Positions 27,208-36,488 are shown, counted from the first letter of the stretch. The stretch: DNA of 61,423 nt from an uncultured Bacteroidales bacterium (GCA_905235375.1 CAJOLH010000012.1:1-61423), one strand, 5' to 3'. Numbers and translations are program-made. Notes: generated by a model not told the origin, from the letters alone.

Positions 27208-27363
27208 ATGAAGAGATACATCAAGCCATGTATTCGTTTCAATCAGGTTCGTTCATCTGACCTGATTGTCACATCCGATCCTCAGATTATTGACGATATT
27301 GGTGCCGACCCAGAGACTCCCGTACTCGCCCCCAAACGAGGCAAAGACTGGGAAAATTGGTGA
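27208..27363 (+). CDS. Small 51-residue peptide gene at head of acyl cassette
   Basis: An ATG at 27208 opens a 51-residue frame beginning MKRYIKPCIRFNQVRSSD and ending KRGKDWENW. It has no signal peptide. The layout (basic start with YIKP, a middle SDPQI, an acidic-proline part, and a short basic then Trp-rich end) resembles the many short MKKxYIKP-type proteins I recall from Bacteroides and Prevotella genomes, whose role is unknown to me. The stop is 31 bases before the FkbH-like gene and the terminator of the upstream unit is 40 bases before it, so it is likely to be the first gene of the cassette. A weak -7-like TATTCTTTG is at 27179-27187. Confidence 0.65.
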   Translation: MKRYIKPCIRFNQVRSSDLIVTSDPQIIDDIGADPETPVLAPKRGKDWENW

Positions 27364-27394
27364 TTATTTTTCAAATGTGTTTTTATCAATAAAG

Positions 27395-29149
27395 ATGCAT
27401 GACTTTAAAACCCTCAAGCGTTTGGTCAAAAAGGATATCTCATCACTACCTGTGCTCAAGATATCCCTTTTGGGTGATAGCGCTACACAATTTCTTGCTA
27501 CTGCTATTCGCGGGATAGGAGTCGAACGTGGTTTTAACGTCGATCTTTTTGAGTCTGAATTTAATCAGATTGAGCAGCAGGTATCAGATCCTACCAGTGA
27601 CTTGCATGCACATCGAGCCAAGTATAATATCATTTTCCAATCCACCCACAAACTCCTGGAAAAGTATGCTCTGATGTCATATAAACAGCAGTTGTCACTT
27701 GCAGCTGACCGAATTAATTTTATTCGTTCAATATGTGATATTATTCCCGGGACCATTATCGTTTATAACTATCCGGAAATTGAAGATACGGTCTTTGGTT
27801 CATTCGCCAATAAGGTCCCTTCATCTTTCACATTTCAAATTCGCAAACTCAATTTTGAGTTGATGCTATTGTCCCAAGAGTGTGAGAATCTTTTTGTCTG
27901 TGACCTTTCGGGGCTTCAAAACAAGTTCGGTCGTGACTTTATGTTTGACCCTACAATTTATGTCTCCACCGAGATGTTGCTTTCCATTGATGCCCTTCCT
28001 TATGTGGCCTCAAGAACATTTGATATCATACAGAGCATTGAAGGACGTTTCAAGAAGTGCTTGATTCTCGATCTTGACAATACCATTTGGGGTGGTGTAG
28101 TAGGGGATGATGGTTGGGAGAATCTTCAATTGGGTCATGGGTTGGGAATAGGAAAGGCTTACACGGAATTCCAGCAATGGGTGAAGAAATTACGTAATCG
28201 TGGAATAATCGTTGCAATTTGTTCCAAGAATGATGAATCAAAAGCCAAAGAACCTTTTGAGAAACATCCTGAGATGGTGCTTCGGCTTGATGATATCAGC
28301 GTTTTTCTTGCCAATTGGGAGAACAAAGCCGACAATATACGCACCATTCAGCAGATTCTTAACATTGGATTTGATTCTATGGTGTTCATCGATGACAATC
28401 CTTTCGAACGTAATCTTGTTCGTGAAAATCTTCCCGATGTAACTGTCCCTGAACTGCCTGAAGATCCTGGTGAATTCCTTGAATATCTCTATTCCTTAAA
28501 TCTATTCGAGACAGCAAGTTATAACGATGCTGATCGTGAGCGTACTCGCCAGTATCAGGTCGAAGCGCAACGCATCACCGAGGCTCGCAATTTTTCCGAT
28601 GTAGCCGATTTTCTCCGTTCCCTTGATATGGTTTCTGAGGTCACGGGTTTTAATCGTTTCAATATCCCGCGTGTCGCGCAACTATCGCAGCGAAGCAATC
28701 AGTTCAACCTTCGCACAGTGCGTTATACCGAGGCTCAGATCTCCGCTATTGAGTCTAATCCCAAGCAACATGGATTTGCTTTTTCCCTTAAGGACAAATT
28801 CGGAGACAATGGACTGATCGCTGTAGTAATCCTTCAAGAACAATCACACGACACACTTTTTATCGAAAGTTGGTTTATGAGTTGTCGCGTCTTGAAGCGG
28901 ACTATGGAGAATTTTACCCTCAATATCATTTCTTCATGGGCCATTTCTCATGGATTTGCACGTATCATTGGTGAATATATCCCAACACGGAAAAACCAGA
29001 TGGTCGAGAAGCATTATCCATCGTTGGGATTCACGTTTTTATCCCAATCCCCTCTCGACCAATCTGCATCAGATTCTTCGGTCGCTTCTCAGTATGTGCT
29101 CACTCTGTCTTCCTTTACCCCACGTGAGACTTGCATACATCAAGGATAG
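27395..29149 (+). CDS. FkbH-like HAD-IIIC protein, 584 residues
   Basis: FkbH-type proteins take 1,3-bisphosphoglycerate, remove a phosphate and load the glyceryl group onto an acyl carrier protein. Here an N-terminal domain (residues 1-215) precedes the HAD phosphatase, with DLDNTIWGGVVGDDG (nucleophile Asp), ICSKNDE and VFIDDNPFER. The C-terminal GNAT-like part includes QRSNQFNLRTVRYTEAQI and WFMSCRVLKRTMENF, both typical of the family. The ATG at 27395 was taken over an upstream in-frame start because the latter overlaps the peptide gene. An acyl carrier protein, SDR and MaoC-like genes follow, which supports the acyl-loading role. The loaded group itself is inferred. Confidence 0.88.
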   Translation: MHDFKTLKRLVKKDISSLPVLKISLLGDSATQFLATAIRGIGVERGFNVDLFESEFNQIEQQVSDPTSDLHAHRAKYNIIFQSTHKLLEKYALMSYKQQLSLAADRINFIRSICDIIPGTIIVYNYPEIEDTVFGSFANKVPSSFTFQIRKLNFELMLLSQECENLFVCDLSGLQNKFGRDFMFDPTIYVSTEMLLSIDALPYVASRTFDIIQSIEGRFKKCLILDLDNTIWGGVVGDDGWENLQLGHGLGIGKAYTEFQQWVKKLRNRGIIVAICSKNDESKAKEPFEKHPEMVLRLDDISVFLANWENKADNIRTIQQILNIGFDSMVFIDDNPFERNLVRENLPDVTVPELPEDPGEFLEYLYSLNLFETASYNDADRERTRQYQVEAQRITEARNFSDVADFLRSLDMVSEVTGFNRFNIPRVAQLSQRSNQFNLRTVRYTEAQISAIESNPKQHGFAFSLKDKFGDNGLIAVVILQEQSHDTLFIESWFMSCRVLKRTMENFTLNIISSWAISHGFARIIGEYIPTRKNQMVEKHYPSLGFTFLSQSPLDQSASDSSVASQYVLTLSSFTPRETCIHQG

Positions 29150-29193
29150 CTGCATTTTTCAGCAATCGTAATCCAATTGCCCCTGCCTCCATT

Positions 29194-29625
29194 ATGCTTT
29201 ATCAGGATTTTGTAGATTCTTCCCAATACCTTGAGTACACTTACTGTATAACGCAAGACGTCTTCGATGCCTTTCAGAAACTGTCTCAAGATTTGAATCC
29301 ATTACATACGGATGCAAACTTCGCTAAGCGCATGGGATTCCCCGATCGTGTGATGTACGGCAACATCCTGAATGCTTTTGTTTCTCATTTCGTTGGCATG
29401 GTTCTCCCGACCCAAAATGTGGTAATCCTGACACAGGACATTCAGTTTCGTAAGCCTGTTTTCATGGGAGATACCATTCTTCTCAAGTCGGAGATACAGG
29501 ATACCAGCGAGGCTGTTGAAATAGTTAATTTTAAGCTGAAGTTCTACCGCACGACTAACGCAGAGAAGTCTCAGCTCGTGGCTTCCGGGCACGTTCAAGT
29601 TGGTCTTTTACATCCACAACAATGA
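29194..29625 (+). CDS. MaoC-like hot-dog dehydratase, 143 residues
   Basis: The protein has the single hot-dog fold of (R)-specific enoyl hydratases. FQKLSQDLNPLHTDANFAKR contains the active-site D-x-N-P-x-H motif, followed by FPDRVMYGNILNAFVSHFVG and VILTQDIQFRKPVFMGDTIL. The ATG at 29194 gives the usual start (MLYQDFVDSS). It overlaps the next SDR gene by four bases. With SDR and acyl carrier protein it could form a hydroxyacyl or reduced acyl group on the carrier. The direction and chain length cannot be read from sequence. Confidence 0.88.
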   Translation: MLYQDFVDSSQYLEYTYCITQDVFDAFQKLSQDLNPLHTDANFAKRMGFPDRVMYGNILNAFVSHFVGMVLPTQNVVILTQDIQFRKPVFMGDTILLKSEIQDTSEAVEIVNFKLKFYRTTNAEKSQLVASGHVQVGLLHPQQ

Positions 29626-30353
29626 ATATTCTTCTTACCGGCGGCACCTCCGGTCTGGGGCGCGCCACAGTCGAGCTTCTCGCCCGTGATTCGACGCATC
29701 ACGTCTTTTTTACTTATCTCGACAACGAGGTATATCGTCCTGCTGCCCTTGAGCTGACATCGGCATATTCCAACACTACTGCCATCTCTTTGGACTTCAC
29801 TGATGAGTCTGCCCTTGCTGGTTTTTGCAATGAGCTGCACACCTTTGACCTTGATGTTCTTGTCAATAGTGCCTACGTAGGAGTCCCTCAGTCCACTCAT
29901 TTCCATAAGATTCCAGCTGACGACTTTCTCCGCAGTTTTCAGTCCAATGTGATTCCAACTATTCGCATCACGCAGGCCGCTCTCAATACTTTTCGCAAGA
30001 AGAAGTTTGGCAAGATCATCAACATCATCAGTAGTTCAGTGATGAATCTCCCTCCTATAGGTTATGCAATTTATGTTGGCAATAAGGCATACATCGAGAA
30101 AATGTCGGATGTCATCAACAAAGAGTATGCGCGTTTCAACATCACTTCCAACTGCATTCTTCCAGAGTTCATGAACACTGGATTCAGTAAATTAGACGAA
30201 CGACTGATTGAACAGGCCGAATTGACCCATCCGCTGAAACGCCTTCTTGAGCCCTCCGAAGTTGCCCAGGCTGTCAAGTTCTTTGTTGATGCCTCCCAAC
30301 AGGTCAATGGTGTTAAGTTGCCAATCAACGCTGCCCAATACATCATGAATTAG
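29622..30353 (+). CDS. Short-chain dehydrogenase/reductase, 243 residues
   Basis: This is a Rossmann-fold NAD(P)-dependent oxidoreductase, probably a 3-oxoacyl-(acyl carrier protein) reductase relative. It shows the cofactor loop TGGTSGLG near the N-terminus, VNSAY in place of NNAG, the catalytic serine in IISSSV, the catalytic YVGNK (YxxxK) and the C-terminal VNGVKLPINAAQ, where FabG has GGxxLxVDGG. It overlaps the MaoC-like gene by four bases and lies 62 bases before the acyl carrier protein gene. Substrate is inferred from neighbours only. Confidence 0.9.
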   Translation: MNILLTGGTSGLGRATVELLARDSTHHVFFTYLDNEVYRPAALELTSAYSNTTAISLDFTDESALAGFCNELHTFDLDVLVNSAYVGVPQSTHFHKIPADDFLRSFQSNVIPTIRITQAALNTFRKKKFGKIINIISSSVMNLPPIGYAIYVGNKAYIEKMSDVINKEYARFNITSNCILPEFMNTGFSKLDERLIEQAELTHPLKRLLEPSEVAQAVKFFVDASQQVNGVKLPINAAQYIMN

Positions 30354-30415
30354 GAGAATTATCCATTGTCCATCTATTTTTACCTCAGTTTTTTTGTTTT
30401 AATATACTTCATCCT

Positions 30416-30652
30416 ATGACAAAATCACAGATGCTTTCCGAGGTTCAGGACATCTTTCGTGATGTCCTCGATAACGAAGATATTATCCTCGCTTATGAGA
30501 CATATTCCGACGATATCGACGAGTGGGATTCATTGACACATATCCAACTCGTTGTAGCCATCGAGAAACATTTTCACATCAAGTTCACCAGCAAGGAGAT
30601 TACTTCTTGGGCGAATGTTGGTGAAATGCTTGACTGCATACTCAATAAGTAA
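30416..30652 (+). CDS. Acyl carrier protein, 78 residues
   Basis: This is a small acidic four-helix carrier protein. The motif EWDSLTHIQLVVAIEKHF contains the DSL serine that receives phosphopantetheine. The length and helix pattern are normal, but the sequence is unlike a housekeeping AcpP, as expected of a dedicated carrier. Its stop codon TAA abuts the ATG of the MBOAT gene. It probably carries the acyl group made by the three upstream enzymes to the membrane acyltransferase. Confidence 0.92.
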   Translation: MTKSQMLSEVQDIFRDVLDNEDIILAYETYSDDIDEWDSLTHIQLVVAIEKHFHIKFTSKEITSWANVGEMLDCILNK

Positions 30653-32107
30653 ATGGTTCTCTATTCCATTCGATTTTGGTTTTTCTTCTGCGCACTGTTG
30701 ATCCCTTATTTCACGGTATTCAATAAGTGTGCAAAGGCTCAGAATGTCTGGCTGCTTCTCGGCAGTTTATTCTTCTATACGCTCGTCGATTGGAGAATGA
30801 CTGTACTGCTGGTTGCAGCTATTGGGATTTTCTTCTTCTTAGGATTAAAGATTGATGCGCTTTGCCAGGAACAAAACGAAAAGGATGCTAGCCGATTGAC
30901 TACATTGGCAGTCGTTTTAGGTGTTTCCCTGCTTGTTTATTTCAAGTATTTGGGATTTTTCGTGGGTCAGTTCAATAAAATCTTGATGGCCATCGGATTT
31001 GGTTCCAGTCTTCCAACACTCAGAATCATTATGCCTCTTGGTATCTCGTTCTTTACCTTCAAGTTAATGGGATACGTCATTGAGGTTCATCGAGAAACGA
31101 TACGTGCTACAAGAGACATTGTCAAGTTCGGACTCTTCATTTCATTCTTTCCGACCATAATGTCCGGGCCGATCGACAATCCTCGCAACTTTCTGCCTCA
31201 ACTTGATGGAGTTCGAACGTTCTCGTGGGAAAGAATTGGAGAAGGTTTCCGGCGAATCCTTTGGGGTATCTTCCTCAAAACTTGTATTGCAGATCTGGTG
31301 TCAGGATATACCGACACCGTATTGTCCTTGTATATCTATCACAATGCTACTACTATTATCCTCGGGGCAGTTTTATACGCTTTCCAACTTTATGCCGACT
31401 TTGCAGGGTATAGTCACATGGCTATTGGCATTTCCCAGGTAATGGGCATCAAGGTTGCTGAGAACTTCAATCGACCCTATTTTGCTCAGAATTTGGCAGA
31501 GTTTTGGCGTCGATGGCATATGTCGCTGACCAATTGGGTCACTCAGTATGTCTTCATGCCCCTCAATATAGCATTTCGCGATAAAGGGACTGCAGGCCTT
31601 TATCTGGCTACTCTCATCAACCTCGTAGTGATTGGTGCATGGCATGGCGCAAATTGGACTTTCGTCCTTTTCGGCCTTTATCATGGACTGCTCTTGGTTG
31701 CCACCATGACTCTCGATAAGAAGCGTAAGCATTTCGAAAAACAACACAACCTGAAGAAGAACCCCATTTGGAAATACAGTCGTACTTCCCTGACCTTCAT
31801 CCTGTGGTGCGTCTCGCTCCTATGTTTCTTGTCTCCCAATATCCATTCATTTCTCCACATCTTCCCACATTGTTTCAATAAAGGGTTCGATGTCCCATGG
31901 ACAGAGGAGTCCTTTCAGAAAGTTCCAGCCCTCCTTTTCATCCTTGTAATGATGTTCAAGGACTATAAGGACGAGATTAAACTCGATCTGCATTTCCTTC
32001 ATTCATCCCATTACTGGCTGCGTCTGGTCACTACTACTTTACTCATCATCTGTATTTTGGGTTTTGGTTCACTCGATGGAGCCTCATTTATTTATTATAA
32101 ATTCTGA
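30653..32107 (+). CDS. MBOAT-family membrane O-acyltransferase, 484 residues
   Basis: This polytopic inner-membrane protein of the AlgI/DltB/PatA type moves an acyl group across or at the membrane onto a glycan or another acceptor. About ten hydrophobic segments are seen. The family blocks LGISFFTFKLMGYVIEVHRE, FFPTIMSGPIDNPRNFLPQL, YADFAGYSHMAIGIS, EFWRRWHMSLTNWVTQYVF and GAWHGANWTFVLFGLYHG are present, the last with the conserved catalytic histidine. The gene directly follows the acyl carrier protein stop. No AlgJ/DltD-type partner is adjacent, so acceptor transfer may rely on this protein alone or on genes elsewhere. Confidence 0.92.
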   Translation: MVLYSIRFWFFFCALLIPYFTVFNKCAKAQNVWLLLGSLFFYTLVDWRMTVLLVAAIGIFFFLGLKIDALCQEQNEKDASRLTTLAVVLGVSLLVYFKYLGFFVGQFNKILMAIGFGSSLPTLRIIMPLGISFFTFKLMGYVIEVHRETIRATRDIVKFGLFISFFPTIMSGPIDNPRNFLPQLDGVRTFSWERIGEGFRRILWGIFLKTCIADLVSGYTDTVLSLYIYHNATTIILGAVLYAFQLYADFAGYSHMAIGISQVMGIKVAENFNRPYFAQNLAEFWRRWHMSLTNWVTQYVFMPLNIAFRDKGTAGLYLATLINLVVIGAWHGANWTFVLFGLYHGLLLVATMTLDKKRKHFEKQHNLKKNPIWKYSRTSLTFILWCVSLLCFLSPNIHSFLHIFPHCFNKGFDVPWTEESFQKVPALLFILVMMFKDYKDEIKLDLHFLHSSHYWLRLVTTTLLIICILGFGSLDGASFIYYKF

Positions 32108-32212
32108 TTTTAATTGGAAATTCCACTTGACAAATTGAGAATCTTTTTTCCTTCTTCTTTTGTCTCATAATAAATATATTTGTTCAATAGTGCTAAACAA
32201 TCGAAATTATCG

Positions 32213-32220
32213 TAAATTTG
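32213..32220 (+). promoter_or_regulatory. Possible -7 box of nagB
   Basis: TAAATTTG matches the TANNTTTG consensus 70 bases before nagB. No TTTG is found at proper spacing upstream, so the site is tentative. Confidence 0.4.
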
Positions 32221-32290
32221 CACCGATTTTTAGAACTATAAATATTCATTTGAAATCTTTTTTTTAATAACCAATCAAAACATTAAATCT

Positions 32291-33082
32291 ATGCGAGTTA
32301 TTATTCGTCCCGATTATGATGAGATGTCCAAGTGGGCTGCCAACTATGTAGCCAAAAGCATCCTCGAGTTCAAACCTACCCCCGAGAGTCCTTTCGTTCT
32401 CGGTTGTCCTACAGGTTCTTCTCCGATTGGCCTTTATCGCGAATTGATCAAGAAATATGAGGCTGGTGAGATTTCATTCCAGAATGTTGTGACATTCAAT
32501 ATGGATGAGTATGTTCGTATTCCTGAAGATCACCCTGAATCATATCATAGTTTCATGTGGAAGAATTTCTTCAGCCACATTGATATCAAGCCTGAGAACG
32601 TTCATATTCTCAATGGAAATGCCGATGACTTGGAAGCTGAGTGTGCTAATTATGAGAAAGCTATCGCTGCTGTTGGTGGCATCCATCTCTTTATGGGCGG
32701 CGTTGGCCCCGATGGTCATCTTGCTTTCAATGAACCAGGCTCTTCACTCAATGGCCTTACTCATGTCGAAACGCTCACTACCGATACTATCATCGCCAAT
32801 TCTCGCTTCTTCGATAATGATATCAACCTCGTGCCGAAGAAGGCCCTTACCGTAGGTATTGGCACAGTGATGGCTGCCAAGGAGGTCCTCCTCGTTTGCA
32901 ATGGTCATCACAAGGCGCGTGCTCTTAAGCACATAGTTGACGGAAACGTCAGCCACAAGTGGACAGCATCTATGCTTCAGACCCATCCAGCTGCCATCGT
33001 TGTTTGCGATGAAGCCGCATGTGACGAACTGTCGGTCGGCACGTTCAAGTATTTCCTCGATAAGGAGCGCGATAATTTCTGA
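32291..33082 (+). CDS. nagB: Glucosamine-6-phosphate deaminase, 263 residues
   Basis: It converts glucosamine 6-phosphate to fructose 6-phosphate and ammonia, in the cytoplasm. The length equals the E. coli enzyme. The motifs are GCPTGSSPIGLYRELIK (phosphate loop), VVTFNMDEYV (catalytic Asp), MGGVGPDGHLAFNEPGSSL (second Asp and His) and the allosteric-type C-terminal region. It stands alone: its own leader precedes it and a hairpin follows at 33108-33130. It links amino sugar breakdown with glycolysis and adjoins the sugar-nucleotide genes. Confidence 0.97.
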   Translation: MRVIIRPDYDEMSKWAANYVAKSILEFKPTPESPFVLGCPTGSSPIGLYRELIKKYEAGEISFQNVVTFNMDEYVRIPEDHPESYHSFMWKNFFSHIDIKPENVHILNGNADDLEAECANYEKAIAAVGGIHLFMGGVGPDGHLAFNEPGSSLNGLTHVETLTTDTIIANSRFFDNDINLVPKKALTVGIGTVMAAKEVLLVCNGHHKARALKHIVDGNVSHKWTASMLQTHPAAIVVCDEAACDELSVGTFKYFLDKERDNF

Positions 33083-33107
33083 TATTTGCTTTTCTTGCAT
33101 ATTAATT

Positions 33108-33132
33108 GAGCAGCCTGATCATGGCTGCTCTT
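33108..33132 (+). terminator. Terminator after nagB
   Basis: GAGCAGCC (33108-33115) pairs with GGCTGCTC (33123-33130) around TGATCAT, followed by TTATT. This is a short but stable hairpin. Confidence 0.7.
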
Positions 33133-33250
33133 ATTGATTTATAACTGCCAATTTACCAAATATATTTGTCAAAACGCTTATCTTATAATTTAAAAAGTGG
33201 TAAATTAATTGTTTTTTTTGTTTAAGTTTCTTTATTTGTTCAAAAATGCA

Positions 33251-33258
33251 TATATTTG
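33251..33258 (+). promoter_or_regulatory. Possible -7 box of the CapD-like gene
   Basis: TATATTTG fits the -7 consensus 93 bases before the chosen ATG. TTTG copies occur 12 and 30 bases upstream but none at 19-21, so the site is tentative. Confidence 0.4.
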
Positions 33259-33343
33259 CAACAAATTATGAACTGTAGATTCTGCATACACAGTCGTGTG
33301 TTATGGATATCGTGGTTATATATTTAACTTACTGCTGCTTTTT

Positions 33344-35296
33344 ATGTTATTTTGGAATAAAGTCTTCTCTTGGTACCTGACAAGGAATGCATTGCCCTAT
33401 TGGTGCATTCTTGTAGTCGATTGTTTCTCAATCCTTGTGGCAGGAATGTTAGCTATCTATCTTTGTATGGGTGGCGAGATCTTTGTTGCTAATTTTTGGC
33501 ACTTCCTGTTTGTGTGGTCGTGTTCATTGCCATTGTTTTGTGTGGGCATGAGGACCTTTCATACGTATTCAGGCATTTTCCGTTATTCCAGCTTCAGCGA
33601 TCTCTTGCGGGTTTCTTGTGCGGTTTTTGTTGGCATTATCCTTACGACAATTGTATATTACTTTGCCAATATTCACTTCCTCGCAGGTTTTCCAAAGTTC
33701 CGCATCTTCTTTATCACTTTCCTTTTGGCAATGGTCTTTTTATGGGGTATTCGTATAGGTGCCAAGTATCTATTTGATACAGTTGTTAAGGATCAGGCCA
33801 CACAGAATGTTTATATCTACGGAGTTCAGGAAGGAGGCATTGCACTTGCTAAGAGTATGCGCAATGATAATCCTCGTCAGTTCCTGGTCAAGGGTTTTAT
33901 CTCTGGCAAGTCCGAAAACATCAACAAGTTTATTCTTGGCGTACGTGTTCGTAAGGCAGATGAAGAAGTTGTCAAGGCGATGCGAGCCAGCCAGGCTAAT
34001 ATACTTTTCGTCTCCCCATTGCTTTCTGAAGCATTTCGCGAAAATGGAGAGCTTGTCAACGCGCTCACCAAGGCAGGCATAAAGATTATGATGTTGCCAG
34101 CCGCAGAGACGTGGGATGGCAAATCAAGTCTGCAGCACAGTCGTCTTCGCGAGGTTGATATCGAAGACTTGCTTCCTCGCGACAAGATTGAGGTTGACCT
34201 TAATTCCATCGGGAAACTGCTCTACAACAAGCGGATCCTCATTACGGGTGCTGCGGGTTCCATTGGTTCTGAGATGGTGCATCAGGTCGCATCCTTCAAT
34301 CCTGCTGAACTTGTATTGATCGATCAGGCTGAAACACCTTTGCATAAAGTTCGTCTCTTCATTGAGCGTGCTTATCCTACACTTAAATGCTGGACCATTG
34401 TCGGTTCTATCTGCAATCCAACACAGATGGAACAGATTTTCAAGCATCATCGTCCGGAGTATGTCTTTCATGCTGCTGCTTATAAGCATGTCCCGATGAT
34501 GGAAGACAATCCATCCATGGCCATTCAGAACAATACTTATGGCACTCGTGTGATTGCTGACCTCGCGGTGAAGTATGGTACCCGCAAGTTTGTGATGATT
34601 TCGACCGACAAGGCTGTCAATCCAACCAATGTCATGGGATGTTCGAAACGTATCAGCGAGATATATTGCCAGTCACTCGATCGTGCCATCCGGCAACAGC
34701 TTGATAGTCTGTCCTCTTCGCCCATCGTTCTTAAGCAGATTGATGGCTCTCCTGCGGTTACTCAGTTCATTACTACTCGTTTTGGTAATGTGCTTGGCTC
34801 CAATGGCTCAGTCATTCCAATTTTCCGTGAGCAGATTCGTCGTGGAGGTCCCGTCACTGTCACCGATCCTAAAATTATCCGTTACTTTATGCTCATACCT
34901 GAGGCTTGTCAGCTTGTTCTCGAAGCAGGCACTATGGGCAAGGGCGGTGAGATATTCATTTTTGATATGGGCAAACCTGTCCTTATTGCCGAACTCGCTC
35001 AGCGCATGATTGACCTGAGTGGGGCTAAGAATGTTGAGATTAAATATACGGGTCTTCGCGATGGGGAGAAACTTTATGAGGAGGTTCTCAACAATGAAGA
35101 ACACACCAAGCCTACCATTCACCCCAAGATCAAGATTGCTGCTGTCAGAGAGTATCCATACCAACAGGCGCTCAAGAATGAGGAAGATCTCTATAAACTA
35201 TCCTTTACTTATGACGATATGAAGATTGTTGCTAAGATGAAGGAAATAGTTCCCGAATACAAGAGCCATCATTCCCGATACGAGACACTTGACTGA
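33344..35296 (+). CDS. CapD/WbpM-type membrane sugar-nucleotide 4,6-dehydratase, 650 residues
   Basis: The family converts UDP-GlcNAc (or a related UDP-sugar) to its 4-keto-6-deoxy form for surface glycan synthesis. About four membrane helices (residues 1-135) precede a CoA-binding-like domain and then a Rossmann domain with ITGAAGSIGSEMVHQV, FHAAAYKHVPMMEDN, STDKAVNPTNVMGCSKR (in which Met replaces the usual Tyr) and FGNVLGSNGSV. The ATG at 33344 gives a normal N-terminus (MLFWNKVFSWYLTRNAL). A GTG at 33296 is a poorer alternative. A GHMP kinase follows 46 bases later. Confidence 0.9.
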   Translation: MLFWNKVFSWYLTRNALPYWCILVVDCFSILVAGMLAIYLCMGGEIFVANFWHFLFVWSCSLPLFCVGMRTFHTYSGIFRYSSFSDLLRVSCAVFVGIILTTIVYYFANIHFLAGFPKFRIFFITFLLAMVFLWGIRIGAKYLFDTVVKDQATQNVYIYGVQEGGIALAKSMRNDNPRQFLVKGFISGKSENINKFILGVRVRKADEEVVKAMRASQANILFVSPLLSEAFRENGELVNALTKAGIKIMMLPAAETWDGKSSLQHSRLREVDIEDLLPRDKIEVDLNSIGKLLYNKRILITGAAGSIGSEMVHQVASFNPAELVLIDQAETPLHKVRLFIERAYPTLKCWTIVGSICNPTQMEQIFKHHRPEYVFHAAAYKHVPMMEDNPSMAIQNNTYGTRVIADLAVKYGTRKFVMISTDKAVNPTNVMGCSKRISEIYCQSLDRAIRQQLDSLSSSPIVLKQIDGSPAVTQFITTRFGNVLGSNGSVIPIFREQIRRGGPVTVTDPKIIRYFMLIPEACQLVLEAGTMGKGGEIFIFDMGKPVLIAELAQRMIDLSGAKNVEIKYTGLRDGEKLYEEVLNNEEHTKPTIHPKIKIAAVREYPYQQALKNEEDLYKLSFTYDDMKIVAKMKEIVPEYKSHHSRYETLD

Positions 35297-35342
35297 TCTT
35301 GTTGGACACCCTTAACTATCAATCACCTTTTCAAGTATTCCA

Positions 35343-36488
35343 ATGGACTTTCAATTTCACATTTTTTCTCCTTATCGTGTTTGTCCTCTCGGTGCGCACG
35401 TCGATCATCAGCATGGACTGGTGACCGGTTTTGCCATCGATAAGGGTGTGGATCTTTTTTTCAATGTGCGTGAGGATAGTCAGGTCAATCTTACTTCTGA
35501 TAATTTTGAGGGCGACGTGCATTTTCATCTGGATACTCCCTCGCAAGTGCGTGACAAACACTGGGGTGATTATGCACGTGGGGCAAAATTTGCACTACGC
35601 AAACGTTTTGAACTCACGCATGGCATCGACGGACATCTCCGTGGAAGCCTTCCTATTGGTGGACTCAGTTCGTCGGCTGCCGTCCTGATTGCCTACGTGA
35701 TGGCTTTCGCCAAGGCAAACGGCATCAAGCTCAAACCATTTGAGATTGTGCAGATTGCCTCTGAAGCAGAACGTGAATATATTGGTCTCAATAATGGTCT
35801 GCTTGATCAGAGTTGTATTGCACTGGGCAAGAAGGATGGACTTCTCTTTCTCGATTGTGACTCCAACGAATACCGCATCATCAAGCGCAATCCCAAGATG
35901 CCCCCCTTCGAGATTGGCATCTTCTTCTCTGGCTTAACCCGTTCGCTCATCAATAGCGACTACAATCTGCGCGTCTTCGAGTGTAAGGTGGCAGCTTGGA
36001 ATATGCTTGCCTATACTGGTCAGCCGCTCAAGACCTTCGACAAGACCTTCCTGCGCGATATTCCTAAGTCAACGTTCGATAAGACAAGGATTGCCATGCC
36101 CGATCGTTTTGCCCGTCGTGCCGAGCATTTCTACACCGAGTATCGTCGCGTCCGTCAGGGTGTCACAGCTTGGGAAAGCGGTAACATCAAGCTCTTCGGC
36201 CGACTCAGTTTCGATTCGTGTGAGTCATCGATGAAGAACTACGAATGTGGAAGTCCTGAACTGATTGCGATCTATCAGATTATGTCCAAGCTGCCGGGCG
36301 TCTATGGCGGACGATTCTCTGGAGCTGGGTTTAAGGGAGCAGTGATTGCCTTGGTCGATCCTGCCTATAAGGAGAGCATCGAGAAGTTACTCACCGAGCA
36401 GTATCTGACCCAATTCCCCGAGTACGAAGAGACATTCTCGGTCAACTGGGTTAGGCCTGACGATGGCGCTCGTTTCGTGAGTGAATGA
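35343..36488 (+). CDS. Galacturonokinase-like GHMP kinase, 381 residues
   Basis: It is predicted to phosphorylate D-galacturonate (less likely galactose) at C1. The substrate loop reads SPYRVCPLGAHVDHQHG (residues 9-25), as I recall from plant galacturonokinase, and not the GRVNLIGEHTDY of galactokinase. Other matches to the plant enzyme are FEGDVHFHLD, WGDYARGAKFAL, GGLSSSAAV (106-114), GLLDQS with the catalytic Asp155, FFSGLTRSLINSDYNLRVFE, RAEHFYTEYRRVRQG and PGVYGGRFSGAGFKGAVIAL. The next two genes, an epimerase and a nucleotidyltransferase, complete a plausible route GalA to GalA-1-P to UDP-GalA. Confidence 0.85.
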   Translation: MDFQFHIFSPYRVCPLGAHVDHQHGLVTGFAIDKGVDLFFNVREDSQVNLTSDNFEGDVHFHLDTPSQVRDKHWGDYARGAKFALRKRFELTHGIDGHLRGSLPIGGLSSSAAVLIAYVMAFAKANGIKLKPFEIVQIASEAEREYIGLNNGLLDQSCIALGKKDGLLFLDCDSNEYRIIKRNPKMPPFEIGIFFSGLTRSLINSDYNLRVFECKVAAWNMLAYTGQPLKTFDKTFLRDIPKSTFDKTRIAMPDRFARRAEHFYTEYRRVRQGVTAWESGNIKLFGRLSFDSCESSMKNYECGSPELIAIYQIMSKLPGVYGGRFSGAGFKGAVIALVDPAYKESIEKLLTEQYLTQFPEYEETFSVNWVRPDDGARFVSE

